Shown here: one piece after another, positions 11,006 to 21,800 of the stretch | How positions within the stretch are numbered: position 1 is the first letter of the stretch | Layout of the letters: each line of letters opens with the position of its first letter | Assembly (NCBI GenBank): GCA_012931725.1 | Contig: CM022946.1 | Coordinates: 76,532,880-76,596,879, forward strand | Direction: 5' to 3' | From: Litsea cubeba | Lineage: Eukaryota; Streptophyta; Magnoliopsida; Laurales; Lauraceae | DNA length: 64,000 nucleotides | Program-made: the position numbers and the translations under genes | The notes under the pieces: model-generated | Database searches by the model: none | The model's input: the letters and a program-made list of their open reading frames with translations, nothing else | Told to the model about the DNA's origin: nothing

Positions 11006-12372
11006 GTCGCGGCCCAGAGCATCCTCATCCGAGAACAAGAAAAGTTGATCCGGCAGATCCAGCAGCAGTTTTGGCAGCAGCCTGAGCACGAGGCAAAGGT
11101 CAGCCCCCAACCTTCCAAGAGTAGGCCGACCCATCGATCCGAGATCGACCCTAGGCATAGTTCCGAGATCGACCTCAGGTAACACCTCGAGCACAAGAGG
11201 CAGCGCCGGGCTCAGGACGAAGGCTCCAGCAACAGTCACTCGAAGAGAAGGTCAGAGCCCCCCTTCGGGGACAAAGAAGACGAAGAAGCGCAGCTTGACA
11301 GGCTCATCAGGCAGGCGATCCGGCGCAATATGGAAGTTCTCTCTCGCAATCCCCTGCACTCGTACGACTCCGGCGACGCCGACTCATCTCCTTTCTCTCG
11401 GGAAGTCAAGGATTTCCTCCTACCCAAGAGATTCAGCGTTCCAAGGTTCGTTCATTATGACGGCACCTCGGATCCGGCAGCGCATCTCCGACATTTCACT
11501 CAAAAGATGTCGGTGTGGGGCGATGTCGGCCATCTGAACTGTAGAGTTTTCTCATCAAGTCTGGGAGACCTCCCCCTCAAATGGTTTTGCAGTCTCCCAG
11601 AAGGATCGATCTCGAGTTGGTACCAGTTGCGGAGCTCCTTCCTGGGAAGTTCCAAGCTCACAGAGTCATCCCGAAGACAAACGGCGACATCATGTCCCTT
11701 AAGATGAGATGGAACGAGAGTATCACCCAGTTTGCTAAGAGATTCTGGACTGTCTATAGCCAGATCGAGGACTCCAACGACGAAGTGGCGATCATGTCCT
11801 TTCAGCACGCCCTGTTACCAGGCAACGACCTCCGCAAAGAGCTGGTCGGGAGCCCCATGACCTCGGTGGAAGTACTAATGGCCAGGGTAAACAAGTACGT
11901 TGCCCAAGAGCAGGACGAAGTCAGGGCAAAGGAGAGCTTCGGCGTCTCTAAATCCACCTCCAAAGGCCAGTCCAAGCCCGAAGACCAAGCCACCCAGCAT
12001 GACCGCCACGCCTCCAAGAAACCCTTTTCGAAAAAAAAAAAAGGACGTTTCAGAGGGAAGAAAGGAATCGATACCGAGCCCCCACTAGCTCGGCAGTAGC
12101 CTCATTTCTCAACGAGGATGATGGCAAGAAGCCCAGGCCAAGTGTCCACACAGTATTCGTGGAGCCTGCCCATAAAATACTAAACAAGATTAAAGACCTG
12201 CCTTACTTCAGCTGGCTGCAGCCTATGCAGGGCAACCCCGCCAGCCGAAACCAGAGTAAGTTTTGCGCCTATCACAGCAGAATGGGAATGACACTGAAGA
12301 CTATCTCTCCCTCAAGTCACACCTTGAAAAGCTCGTCAAGGAAGGACACCTAAAGGAGTATGTGAAGGGAGG
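10996..12372 (+). pseudogene. gag of Tat1 (N-terminally truncated)
   Basis: Starts inside a Gln-rich coiled segment (REQEKLIRQIQQQ). After a TAA at 11,180 the same frame gives the capsid-like gag domain, with VPRFVHYDGTSDPAAHL and LPLKWFCSLP, at about 11,435-11,640. A one-base shift near 11,650 moves to the next frame (FQAHRVIPKTNGDI to about 12,010). A 12-A run at about 12,031-12,042 marks another shift. The CHHC knuckle region (KFCAYH) is at about 12,260, followed by a further shift. At least three shifts and one stop: non-functional. Confidence 0.75.
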
Positions 12373-13081
12373 GTGAGTGAACACCAACCGAACTCAACGC
12401 CAAGATGACAGAGGTCATTCTAGCGATGAATCGGAAAAACTCATAAGCATTATCCACCTGGCTCCCGCCCCAAGGGGGAGTAACCAGGCCCGGGCCGAGG
12501 CCAGGAGGGCCGCGCACGGTAAACAGGTGATGACTGTCGAGCTCGAACCAGCGTTCAAGAAGGCTCGGAAGGAGAAGCCCAGGATCTATTTCTCTGAGGA
12601 AGACTTGGAAGGGGTCCAGCTCCCCCATAACGATCCGCTGATCGTTACCCTCAAACTCAAGAACTGCATAGTTCAAAGGATCCTCGTCGACCCCGGAAGC
12701 TCTTCCGAAATCCTTTATTTCGATTGCTTCAGAAGGATGGGCTTTAGAGAAGAAAACCTAGAGGAAGCGCAGACCCCCCTAATAGGCTTCAACGCCAAAC
12801 CAGTATATCCCAAAGGGAAGATCTCCCTCACGGTCCAAGTCGAAGGCGCCTCCATAACTGCCGACTTCTTTGTGGTAGACGCACCGTCTCCATATAATGC
12901 TATAATGGGGAGAACATGGCTGCACAACATGGAAGCAATACCTTCCACCCACAACCAGAAACTCAAATTCCCCTTAGAAGACAAGAATGGCAGAATAAAG
13001 GTGGTCACAGTCAGGGGCGACCAGCAGGCGGCCAAGCAACGTCTAATGGCCGTAGTACCCGAAGAAAAGGAACCGTAGCAA
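12373..13081 (+). pseudogene. Protease region of Tat1
   Basis: The frame from 12,377 runs through the gag tail and LPHNDPLIV to the retropepsin active-site segment ILVDPGSSSEIL (D-P-G) at about 12,680-12,715, then YNAIMGRTWLH at about 12,895. It stops with TAG at 13,076, where the minus fragment and Tat2 suggest Gln, and continues in the same frame into RT. Gag tail, protease, RT and both RNase H domains (12,377-15,246) thus form one frame with only two stops. Confidence 0.75.
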
Positions 13082-14206
13082 GTGAATATGGCTGAGTTGG
13101 AAGACGAGCTTGATAAGGTCGGCCGCGATCCCGAAAAGAAGAGCGTAGAGGATTTGACCGAGGTCAGGCTCGATCCCACCGATCCCGAGCGCCACTTCTT
13201 ATTTGCCAGTCAGCTTGCCGAGACGGAAAAGGCCGAGCTCATCAGTCTACTATTCAAAAACAAGGAGGTCTTCGCCTGGACCCCCTACGAGATGCCCAGA
13301 ATTGACCCCGAAGTCATGTGCCATAGGCTCAGTGTGGACCCTCAACGCAAACCAGTGGTGCAGAAGTCACGCAGGACGGGGGTACCGCAGTCAGAGGCAG
13401 TAGTCGAAGAGGTTGGAAAGCTGCTGGAGGCGGAGGCAATCAGAGAGGTCAAGTATCCAAAGTGGCTAGCGAATACATTGGTCGTAAAAAAGAAAACTGG
13501 GAAGTGGAGAGTCTGCGTCGATTTCACTGACCTAAACAAGGCCTGTCCCAAAGACAGCTTCCCACTCCGAAAAATCGACCAGTTGATCGACGCCACTGCT
13601 GGCCACAACAGGATGAGCTTCCTCAATGCTTATCGAGGCTACCACCAAATATCGATGTATGAACCTGACGAGGAGAAGACTGCGTTCATAACGCCCAGAG
13701 GCATTTACTATTACAAGGTTATGCCCTTTGGACTAAAGAACGCAGGGCCCACCTACCAAAGGTTGGTCACGAAGATGTTCCAGGCCCAGCTAGGTAAGAT
13801 GGTGGAGGTCTACATTGACGACATGGTCATCAAGTCCAAGCAGTCCCGGGATCACTTGGCCGACCTGAATCAGGTGTTTGACATACTTAGGAGGTTCAAG
13901 CTCAAGCTCAATGCCTTCAAATGTGCATTCGGCGTCGGCTCCGGCAAATTCCTTGGAAGCCTGGTCACTAGAAGAGGAATTGAAGCCAATCCTGATCAGA
14001 TCACCGCAATCCTTGGAATACAAAGTCCAACGACGACGAAGCAGGTCCAGAAGCTCACCGGCATGGCTGCCGTACTCAATCGCTTCGTCAACAGATCATC
14101 AGATAAAAGTAGGCCTTTCTTTCAACTACTCAAGAAAAACCGGAAATTCCATTGGACACCGGAGTGCGACGAAGCGCTGCAGAGGCTGAAAGCCTATCTC
14201 TCCTAA
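13082..14206 (+). pseudogene. Reverse transcriptase of Tat1
   Basis: Copies element RNA to DNA. The frame holds the linker motif VFAWTPYEMP (about 13,270), VCVDFTDLNKACPKD (about 13,515), FITPRGIYYYKVMPFG (about 13,690) and the catalytic YIDD in VEVYIDDMVIKSK (about 13,805-13,840). The connection follows, with KLTGMAAVLNRF, to a TAA at 14,204. All visible catalytic residues are present and there is no frameshift. This is the best preserved domain of Tat1, but it cannot work in a broken polyprotein. Confidence 0.85.
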
Positions 14207-15246
14207 CCTCCCCTGCTCTCAACTCAGAAACAGGGAGAGGTGATTTACCTGTACCTCGCAGTCTCGGATCATGCGGTCCGTTCGGTCCTCATTAGAGAGG
14301 ACGACAAACAGCAAATGCCAATATACTACACGAGCAAAATCATGCTCGACACCGAGACCAGGTACCTCCCAATGGAGAAGCTCACGTTGGCACTCGTCTG
14401 TGCTTCTCGCAAGCTCTCCCACTATTTCCATGCCTTCTCAATCGTGGTCGTGACGGAACACCCACTCGGAGCGGACTTCAAGAAGGCAGACTTCTCTGGC
14501 CGAATTTCGAAATGGGCCGTTGAACTGGGGCAAAACGATATCAAGTACCAACCTAGAACGGCGGTCAAAGCTCAAGTTATGGTAGATTTCATCGTCGAAT
14601 TCACCTCTCCAAGTTCGGCCCCGACCTCGCTCGGCACCGAACTAGAGGGCAGGAGGCATGAGGACGAAGTCACTGGGACAGAAGAAGAGCAGGCCTGGAA
14701 CCGATTCCTCGCTTCCGGTTGGAAGGTATTCGTTGATGGATCCTCTACCTCCAAGAGGACCGGCGCCGGTGTAGTCCTTCAATCTCTAGAGGGGTTGGTT
14801 ATCGAGCAAGCCCTCACCCTTGATTTCAAAGCATCTAATAATGAGGCAGAGTACGAGGCTCTAATAGCCGGGCTGAATAGCGCTAAAATCCTAGGAGCTC
14901 AACAGCTGGTGGTTTTCAGTGATTCACAGCTGGTAACAAGCCAGCTGACTGGAGACTACGAGGCTCGCGACGACAGGATGACCGCCTACTTAGCGCACGC
15001 AAAAAAGCTTCTCTCACAGTTCCAAAAAGCCAAAGTCAACCAGATCGGTAGGGACTCCAACTCTCATGCCGACGCCCTCGCCAGACTAGCTTTAGCGGTT
15101 GAGGCCGAGAGGAAAAGAACTGTCGAGGTAGGATCGCTAGAGAGGCCGAGCACGGAGCTCCCTCCACCTCGGCAAATTCTATGCGTTAATCTCAGCCCGA
15201 GCTGGATGGATGAAATCATCACCTTCCTAAAAATTGACCAACTCCT
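14207..15246 (+). pseudogene. Dual RNase H of Tat1 (RH and archaeal-type RH)
   Basis: The first RNase H (about 14,240-14,570) shows LYLAVSDHAVRSVL and YYTSKIMLDTETRY. The second (about 14,720-15,100) is a separate archaeal-type RNase H with FVDGSSTSK, ASNNEAEYEALIAG, VFSDSQLV and HADALARLA, carrying the D-E-D-D residues. Having both defines the Tat clade. The frame is open to the integrase linker and is cut at 15,246 by the 23.1-kb insertion inside DQL|LED. Confidence 0.85.
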
Positions 15247-15524
15247 TGATGGACCGCGCTCCAATGCTCCAGTTCTACCGAGGTCGGCGGACGTGGGAGT
15301 CCGTTTGGTTCCGACCCTTTCGTAACCGGGGGGCAAAAGGGGCGTGCATCAACATTTCTTTTTTTGTGGGTGTGCCAGATTTTCTATTTTTACTTGGAAT
15401 TGCAAGTGGTGATCCGGAGATCAACCTTCGCAAGTAAAAAGGAAATCAACTTCTTTCAAGTTTTCCATTGCACATATATTTAAGAAAAGAGACATTTTTC
15501 TTGATTTGCCGTGAAAGGCGATTT

Positions 15525-15625
15525 TTTGGCATTTATAGCCGATTTTGGCGTTTATAGCCGATTTTTGGCGTTTATAGCCGATTTTGGCGTTTATAGCCGA
15601 TTTTGGCGTTTATAGCCGATTTACA
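15525..15625. repeat. Short tandem array in LTR (TATAGCCG core)
   Basis: About six copies of a 19-20-base unit, GGCGTTTATAGCCGATTTT, near the element-sense 3' end of the LTR. The same array is at 36,258-36,360 and 62,360-62,440. A related array with the core ATAGCCGGTTT lies inside the element at 23,745-24,010. Confidence 0.85.
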
Positions 15626-15955
15626 ATCCTTATCAATAATGAAAGACAAGAGTTGTGATTTTTTTGTCTCTTTTAAAAAAATACAAACTACAATGAAAAG
15701 CAAGAAAAGGAGGATCTAACTTCTCAGGAGATTGTGGAGGACTCGTTTAGATTGACGGTCGCAAGCCATATGTGGGCTTCGCCATCATCCATGCAGATGA
15801 GAACAGAGGATGCTATTTGATTCACTTGGCTTGGCTATAACCTCGGGTTTTTAGAAGACAAAGACCAAAGGAAGGTCCTATGTCCAATAAAAAGCCGAGT
15901 AGACGGGCTGAAAAGCCACATCTAAGCCATTGGAAGCAGGAGGAGAAGGCAAGGA

Positions 15956-15980
15956 CCTTGGGGGGGGGTACCCCCCAAGG
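15956..15980. repeat. Perfect G/C hairpin in LTR
   Basis: CCTTGGGGGG and CCCCCCAAGG form a 10-base-pair stem around five bases. It sits about 150 bases downstream of the leftward TATA, so it would lie in transcribed R/U5. Present identically at 36,693-36,717 and with one stem change at 62,769-62,791. Confidence 0.8.
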
Positions 15981-16133
15981 GACTTTTGTCACCTTGTTGC
16001 GGTGGCCGGTGTAGAACTTCTGCAGAGTTTTCTCTCTTTTTCCTTTCTCTGGATTTCTGTCTGTGTGCTTGTGCTTTTTTCTCTGATTTTTCTGATGTTC
16101 TCTGTGTGATCTTGATTCCTTTGGAGTGCTCTC

Positions 16134-16143
16134 CTATTTATAG
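16134..16143 (-). promoter_or_regulatory. TATA box in 3' LTR (leftward)
   Basis: CTATAAATAG on the minus strand, at the position matching 36,871-36,880 in the 5' LTR. In this LTR it would drive transcription out into the Tat1 sequence to the left. Confidence 0.65.
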
Positions 16144-16827
16144 GCTCTTGGTAGCCATTTAGGAGAGCTTATGGGCTTTTAATGTCATTAAGCCACATAA
16201 TGGGAGGAGTTACAAAATTGAATTGTTTATTTTGTAACTCCTTTTTCTTGGCTTCTGATTGGCCGGAGGAGATTGAGGGCATTTAATCGCCTTTAATCGC
16301 CATGATGGGAGGAGTTTCATGGGTTAAATGCCATGAATCTCTTGACTTGTAACTCCCAAATGCTTGCTTCTGATTGGGCCGTCCAAAGAAATGGATTAAT
16401 GACTGTAATAAAGCTAGTCAATTAATCGCATTAAGTGGTCGCCGAGCAGCTGAAGAGTCGCGAGCCGTGCCACGTCTTTTGGAATTCTTCTGTCGATGAT
16501 CATCGATGGATCTTCATGTAGATCGACATCAGATGACCATGTAATTTCAGGTGTTTGTTGCCAATAGCAGGTCGGTGCCATCTGTCCTGTCGATTTCTCG
16601 ATCGGTCGGGTGGAAAGCACACTTTTTTTGGTTGACCGGGTGGCGATCAATACTGTCTTCGATACTCTTGATGATTTACCCGTGTTTTGGACGGATGTCA
16701 GAGGACTTGGTGTCTCAAAAGCATGAATTTTGGAAAGTACCAGAGGCTGGGCCCTTCGAATCGCGAAAAAACGGCGAAAACCGGGGTTTCCGGGGCTTTC
16801 CCGGCGACCCCGGGGTCCATGGTCGCC

Positions 16828-16930
16828 GGCGACCCTGGCCCAGGGTCGCAGGGGCCTGCGACCATGGGCCAGGGTCGCAGGGGCCTGCGACCCTGGCCCA
16901 GGGTCGCAGGGGTCTGCGACCCTGGGGGGG
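16828..16930. repeat. Palindromic 29-base GC-rich units in U3
   Basis: Three full units containing CGACCCTGGCCCAGGGTCG, an inverted repeat, plus a partial one. They lie upstream of the TATA in element sense, so in U3. The LTR at 35,985 keeps one unit (37,567-37,613) and the LTR at 62,093 has three (63,628-63,731). Confidence 0.85.
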
Positions 16931-17652
16931 TTTTCCCCCTTTCGTGTCCCGTTTTGCGTCCGTTTTTGCTTTTTTCTGATTCTTTTTTCTTCTGTACTTT
17001 TCCTTGACATTTTGACCATTTATTGGCCTGATTTCTTTGTAGGAAACCTGATGAGAATCCTTGCATTTTTATTTTGCAAAGTTTCCAATTTCCTGAGAAA
17101 GCCGAAGACTTTGTCGCGCAGAGCTGCCGATTTTCTGTCAAAAGCTGAAACTGGGTCAAACGATGTCGGAATGACCTGAAATTTGGTGTGAAGCCTCTTG
17201 AGCAATAAATAAGACCAACCATAGGCTTTTGTTTGAGTTTCGAAGCCGTTTGGGGTCCTATCACCTGCAGACTTGCTTTTTATCGCGATGAAGATGTCGC
17301 GGTTTGATGTGCGGTCAACCGATGTCCGATTGACTTGAAATTTGACAGGGAACCTATTGGAGTCATTTTAAGATGATCCATAGGTTCTGTCTTGGAAACC
17401 ATGGTCCCGGAGAGCTTTACCGCCGAGAGGCTTGATTTGGCTGTCGGAGAAGCGAAGTTAGGCCAAATGATCTTGAAATGGCTTGAAACTTCTTGTGTAC
17501 TCCTCTTTTGGCTGTCTGGAAGAATCTTGCAGTTTTTGTTTGATTCTGACAAGATTTTATTTTGGAAGCAGCATTGCCTATTTATGGCAGGTTGCGACTT
17601 CATGTAGCTCTTTGGATCTTGGAAAGGCAAAGTGACATTTTTGGTGTCAACA

Positions 17653-17666
17653 AATGCCCCCTCGAG
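17653..17666 (-). promoter_or_regulatory. Polypurine tract of the 23.1-kb element
   Basis: On the minus strand CTCGAGGGGGCATT ends exactly at the LTR start (TGTTGACACC). This sets the element's orientation as leftward, in agreement with gag-pol and the primer site. Confidence 0.85.
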
Positions 17667-18683
17667 GTACAGCGGCGAGTTGCTTAACTTTTGTAGTCGA
17701 TGTGCCTCGAAGAGATTTTTTGAAGGAGAGCCTGTGACTTGACCAAGAGTCTTTGAGCAGTCTTTCTTTTTGGTATTTGTAGCCTTTTGAGCTTCCAGGG
17801 GAATTTTATGGCGGTGAAAGGGATCACGTACCATCTCAAGGCAAAGTTTTGAAGATGACATCTGGGATGTGGATTTTGGGTTTTGACCTTGTGACCTAAC
17901 AGGCTATATATGGCAGGTTAGGGGGTCGGGTTTAGTTTTGATCGTGTGACCCAACAAGCTGTATGTGGAATGTTGGGGGATCAATTTTGGTTTTGATCTT
18001 GTGACCTAACAGGCTGTATGTGGCAAGTTTAGGGGATCAGGTTTTGGTTTTTGGTTTTGGTCTTGTGACCTAACAGGCTGTATGTGGCAGGTTAGGGGAC
18101 CAGGATTTGGTTTGTTTTTTGTGAAATGTCAATTTCAAGATTTTGGCTCAATTTGGTAGATGAGACTGGATGGTTTGATTTTTGGAAGCTCATGGGGCTT
18201 GGAATTTTCTTTTGTATGGTCCAATCAACTCAAAAAGAGGCATGGAACCATTTTTGTATGCTCTTGGTAAGAGGGATTTCTCTTTGACTAAAAGCCCAAA
18301 ATTTTTCTTTTTTTTTTTGTGTGTGCCTAGGTGGTCAAACCTGGCTCATGTGGGCTAACCCATGGGACCTTAAGCTTTTGAAATGGCTTAGATCTCATAT
18401 GGTGTCATTTTTGTAAAGAATATCCAAAATATCTCATTTGGATAGAGAATATCTAAGAATATCTTTACTTGGAGAGAATCTCTCATGATCCCTTTATTTT
18501 GGGATAGGATATCTCAAGATATCTTTCTTTTGGGAAAGAATCCGTCATAGATTGATTTTTGGAGAAAATCTCTCAAGATCCCTTTATTTTGGGATAGGAT
18601 CTTTCTAATCTCTTTCTTTTGGTAAGGTTACTAATTAGTAACACTTACCTCTTTCTTCTTTCCTTCTTTGGTTTGCTCTCTTC
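17667..18683. repeat. 3' region with two small tandem arrays
   Basis: Lies between the polypurine tract and the antisense gene's TATA. At about 17,880-18,110 four units of 56-64 bases contain GTGACCTAACAGGCTGTATG. At about 18,410-18,620 an ATATCT-rich stretch repeats CAAGATCCCTTTATTTTGGG. I see no coding sequence here. The second array would be the upstream region of the antisense gene. Confidence 0.6.
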
Positions 18684-18691
18684 TATAAAAG
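18684..18691 (+). promoter_or_regulatory. TATA box of the antisense PMD-like gene
   Basis: TATAAAAG on the plus strand, 122 bases before the ATG at 18,813. A start site about 30 bases downstream would leave a 5' UTR of about 95 bases. The gene thus appears to have its own promoter, opposite to the element's. Confidence 0.6.
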
Positions 18692-18812
18692 CAAGGAGAA
18701 GGTTGAATCTCTTGCTCTTATTACTTTCTTTTGCAATAATCTCAAGAGGGCTTCAAGACCAAGAGCTTTTCTTCTTCAAGATCTTCAAGAGTTTTCTTCT
18801 TCTTCTCCATCA

Positions 18813-21800
18813 ATGGCTTCAAGTAAGTTCTTCTTTTCAAGAAAACTCCATTGTAGGAAAAAAAGTTCTTTCTTTTTTTTTGTTCTTTTCTTTTTCTTTT
18901 CTTTTTTTTTTTTTGTTCACGTGTTTGCCCCCTTTTTTTTTTCACATGTTTTTTTTTTTTGCTTTCTTTTCTTTCTTTTTTTTTCACGTTTTTTTTTTTA
19001 TTGTGTGGGCCGTACGGACAGATCCGTACGGATCTGGCCGTACGGCCACGTGGCTGTGGGCCACGGCCTGTGGGCCAGCCCGTTTTTTTTTTCTCTTTTT
19101 TTTTTTCTTTCTCTCCCCCCCCTTTTTTTTTGATGAGAGTTTCGTTATCTTTTTTTGTTTCTTTCTCCTCTCTTTTTTTTTTAGAGAAAGTTTCTTTTCT
19201 CTTTTTTTTTTTTTTTTTGCTCATCATGATAATGCATCTTTTTTTCGCAAATCTAGATGTTCATGCATGCCTTTAATTTGTAAATTAAATGTAGCATGAT
19301 GTGATTGCATACCTGAAAGTGTTTGCAAATTTGGGAACTTGGAGCTCGCAGTATGTTGAGCCCTTCCTTTCTTCGGAATTGCCCCGTCATCATGTCAAAA
19401 TTCGCCAGATTTTTTTTAGCGAGATTCTGTCATTTTGATGTTTGATCTTTTTCTTTTCCATCCTTTTCAGGTGGTTCCTCCAGAGCGAACAAGGGTAAAG
19501 AGCCTGCTACAAGCGTACCTCGTCGGTCTTCCTAGATCCTCTAATCCGGCCGTTCAACAGGCTTTCGAGAAGGTCCAGTATGTTGAAAGAAACCTGGAAG
19601 AGTGCGACTCCCCTCAACAGAGATGATATGAGGCAGCGACTGATCACTCTCAAGGGAGAGGAATTCTATAAGATCATGGTAAGCAGTCGTCCATGGCTGA
19701 TGGAAGATCAGAGCATTTTGCCCAAGCCTACCTTCTTCTTTGGTGATGCAGTCCCTGACGACATTACATACCAGAGGAGATCTTTTCAGTTTTCCTTCAC
19801 AGCAGATGGTGAGAAGAAGACTGTTGCTACCCGGTCGATGTTTGATCGCACCGTCTCGATTCTGAGCCTTGCCCCCACGTGCCCCAAGAGGGAAGATCCT
19901 CCAAGCTGGGTGAGAAGGACAAATGTAATCAAGACCGGGGTTTTTGTCGGCGGTTCTCCTGGATATACGGAGAGGTCGCCTGTTGACATGGACCTGTTGA
20001 TGCCATCCAGCGGCTACCAGGGCTCTGATTATCCGTCGGTCGATTTAAGACCGGTGGGCCTTGGTATTTTCAGTGGTGACGGCAGCAATTGGATCAAGCC
20101 TTTTCGACTTCGAGGTCGTTTCAATGCTGACTCCGAGTGGAAGTCGTGGACTGATTGCGTCCTGCTGATTGGTGGCGCCGTTTTGAAGGAAGCCGGGATT
20201 TTTGATGCGGTCCGCGCTTTTGGGGAGACCGTGATCTTTTCCGACGAGGCCTTCATGGCTATGCTGGAGTCGTTCCTCCCTCAAACCAATACCTTCGTTG
20301 TGACGAATGGTGAGATTGGTTTTTCTTTGAAGGAGTTGAGCGCCATTACCGGATTGCCCATCCTCGGCAAACTCTATGAGGAGTTTATGCCGATTGACAG
20401 CGTCCTCGAGGGGCAGTCTGAGGAGTTCAGGCTTTTATACTTTCAACTCATCGCCTTCTATGATTTTTTGAAGGAGAAGGGAGGTTCGAAAGTTAGATCC
20501 AGCAGTTGGAAGAGTTTTTGCTCTTCATTCCCCAACTTCTTTGATAGTAGGGAGCCTTCTGATAGCATGACCCAGGAAGCTGGAGCTCAGGATCCAAGTT
20601 CAAAGAAGATCTTGGCCATGCAAGAAGAGTTGAGAGGTTTCTGTGCAAGCACAAACGCCATATGTCCTGACATTGCACTGCGGAGAGATCTCGCTGTTTA
20701 CCTCACTTATTGGCTTGGTGAGGCTATTTTTGCTGGAGGAGATGGAACGCACATCAGGCCGCATTGTATTTTCCCGGCTTGTCAGATGGCGTTTGGAGAG
20801 CAGCTTGCTTTGGTGCCTGCTCTTTACTCCTACCTGTGTACCGAACTGCAGGCTGCTGCTTTTCTAGTTCGGCTTGGGCTTCCCATGAATAGGGTATTTT
20901 CAGCCCATATCTTTTATTCGTGGTATGTATACCACTGTCCTGGCTTCCATCGGCTGGGTGCTTGCACAGGATGATGATCCTCTGATGATTCGACTGGCTA
21001 AGGGCAAAGCCGTGTCCGAATCACTTTTGTTTGCCCGCATGAGGATCCGACGGTTCAGGGACGTCGAGATGGGGCAATCGTCAGTAAAGCTTTCTCCGGA
21101 GTTGCGGAAGAAGGCTTTTGATTTTGGTGCCTCCCGAGACTCTACCAGGGCGGGGTCGGGAAGGCATTTGACAAATGCAGAGAGAGAGTGGCTTTTCAGC
21201 ATACGTGTCGGCACGATGGTGTACCGTAGACATCTTTTTGTCGACATCCAGCCGTATGTACCCTCTCGCTTTGCTTTGCAGCTTGGCTTTTCTCAAGGCG
21301 TTGTTGGAGCGCCTTCAAGCATGGTGAAGCGCTTTGGAGGCTTACAGGACGGGAGAAATGCATGGGCTTTCTATAGTGCTGAAGACACTACAGCCATGAT
21401 TTCTTATCCTGTGTTGCTGACTTCCCGGACTGCCGGCTTTGCGAAGTGGTTCGCGGAGAGCTTCTCGGCATATCGGGGACTTTCCAGGAAGGAGCTTGAT
21501 GTGAAGCTGGTATCTGGAAAGGGCCTTGGAAAGTCGGATGGCATCCGGCGAGAGGAAGTTTGGGCCTTCCTTTCTGGAGAGAAGCACAAGATAGGCTTTC
21601 TCGGTGACCAGGGCGTCATCGGTTCTGAAGCTGTTCGAGAAATACCTGACGAGGCTTTGGAGCAGCTAGAACAGGAGGAAGCCGAACTTGGCGCTTGGAT
21701 GCAAGCGGCGCAGAGGCAAGCTTCCGTGGAGTCTACTGGCAAGAGCAGACCATCCAGTGATGAGTCAAGTGGGAAACCTGACTCTGACAGCGGGGTAGGT

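Larger units (their letters stand above)
15247..17652 (-). repeat. 3' LTR of the 23.1-kb element
   Basis: On the plus strand it begins TGATGGACC and ends GTCAACA; in element sense it runs TGTTGACACC to GGTCCATCA. Contents in plus coordinates: a short tandem array at 15,525-15,625, a G/C hairpin at 15,956-15,980, a leftward TATA at 16,134-16,143 and palindromic GC-rich units at 16,828-16,930. It is 58 bases longer than the other LTR because it keeps two more 29-base GC units. Confidence 0.9.

Noticed and set aside
8148..15246. One large inverted duplication centred on 10,995
   Set aside because: The two arms differ clearly in protein sequence and subfamily, and their lengths and domain extents do not mirror each other.
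16414..17264. Open frames of about 180-200 codons in U3 of the 23-kb family LTRs
   Set aside because: They recur because the LTRs are copies. The GC repeat is read in several frames on both strands, and no domain is seen. The change from 201 to 182 codons stays in frame only because of a compensating extra A.
18742..19227. Minus-strand Lys/Glu-rich frame of 161 codons, and plus-strand Phe-rich frames
   Set aside because: They read through poly-T tracts of the first intron of the antisense gene; composition artefact.
20923..20969. Possible 47-base intron (GTATGT to ACAG) to explain the frame change in exon 2
   Set aside because: Too short for a plant intron, and splicing it does not lead into the open downstream frame.
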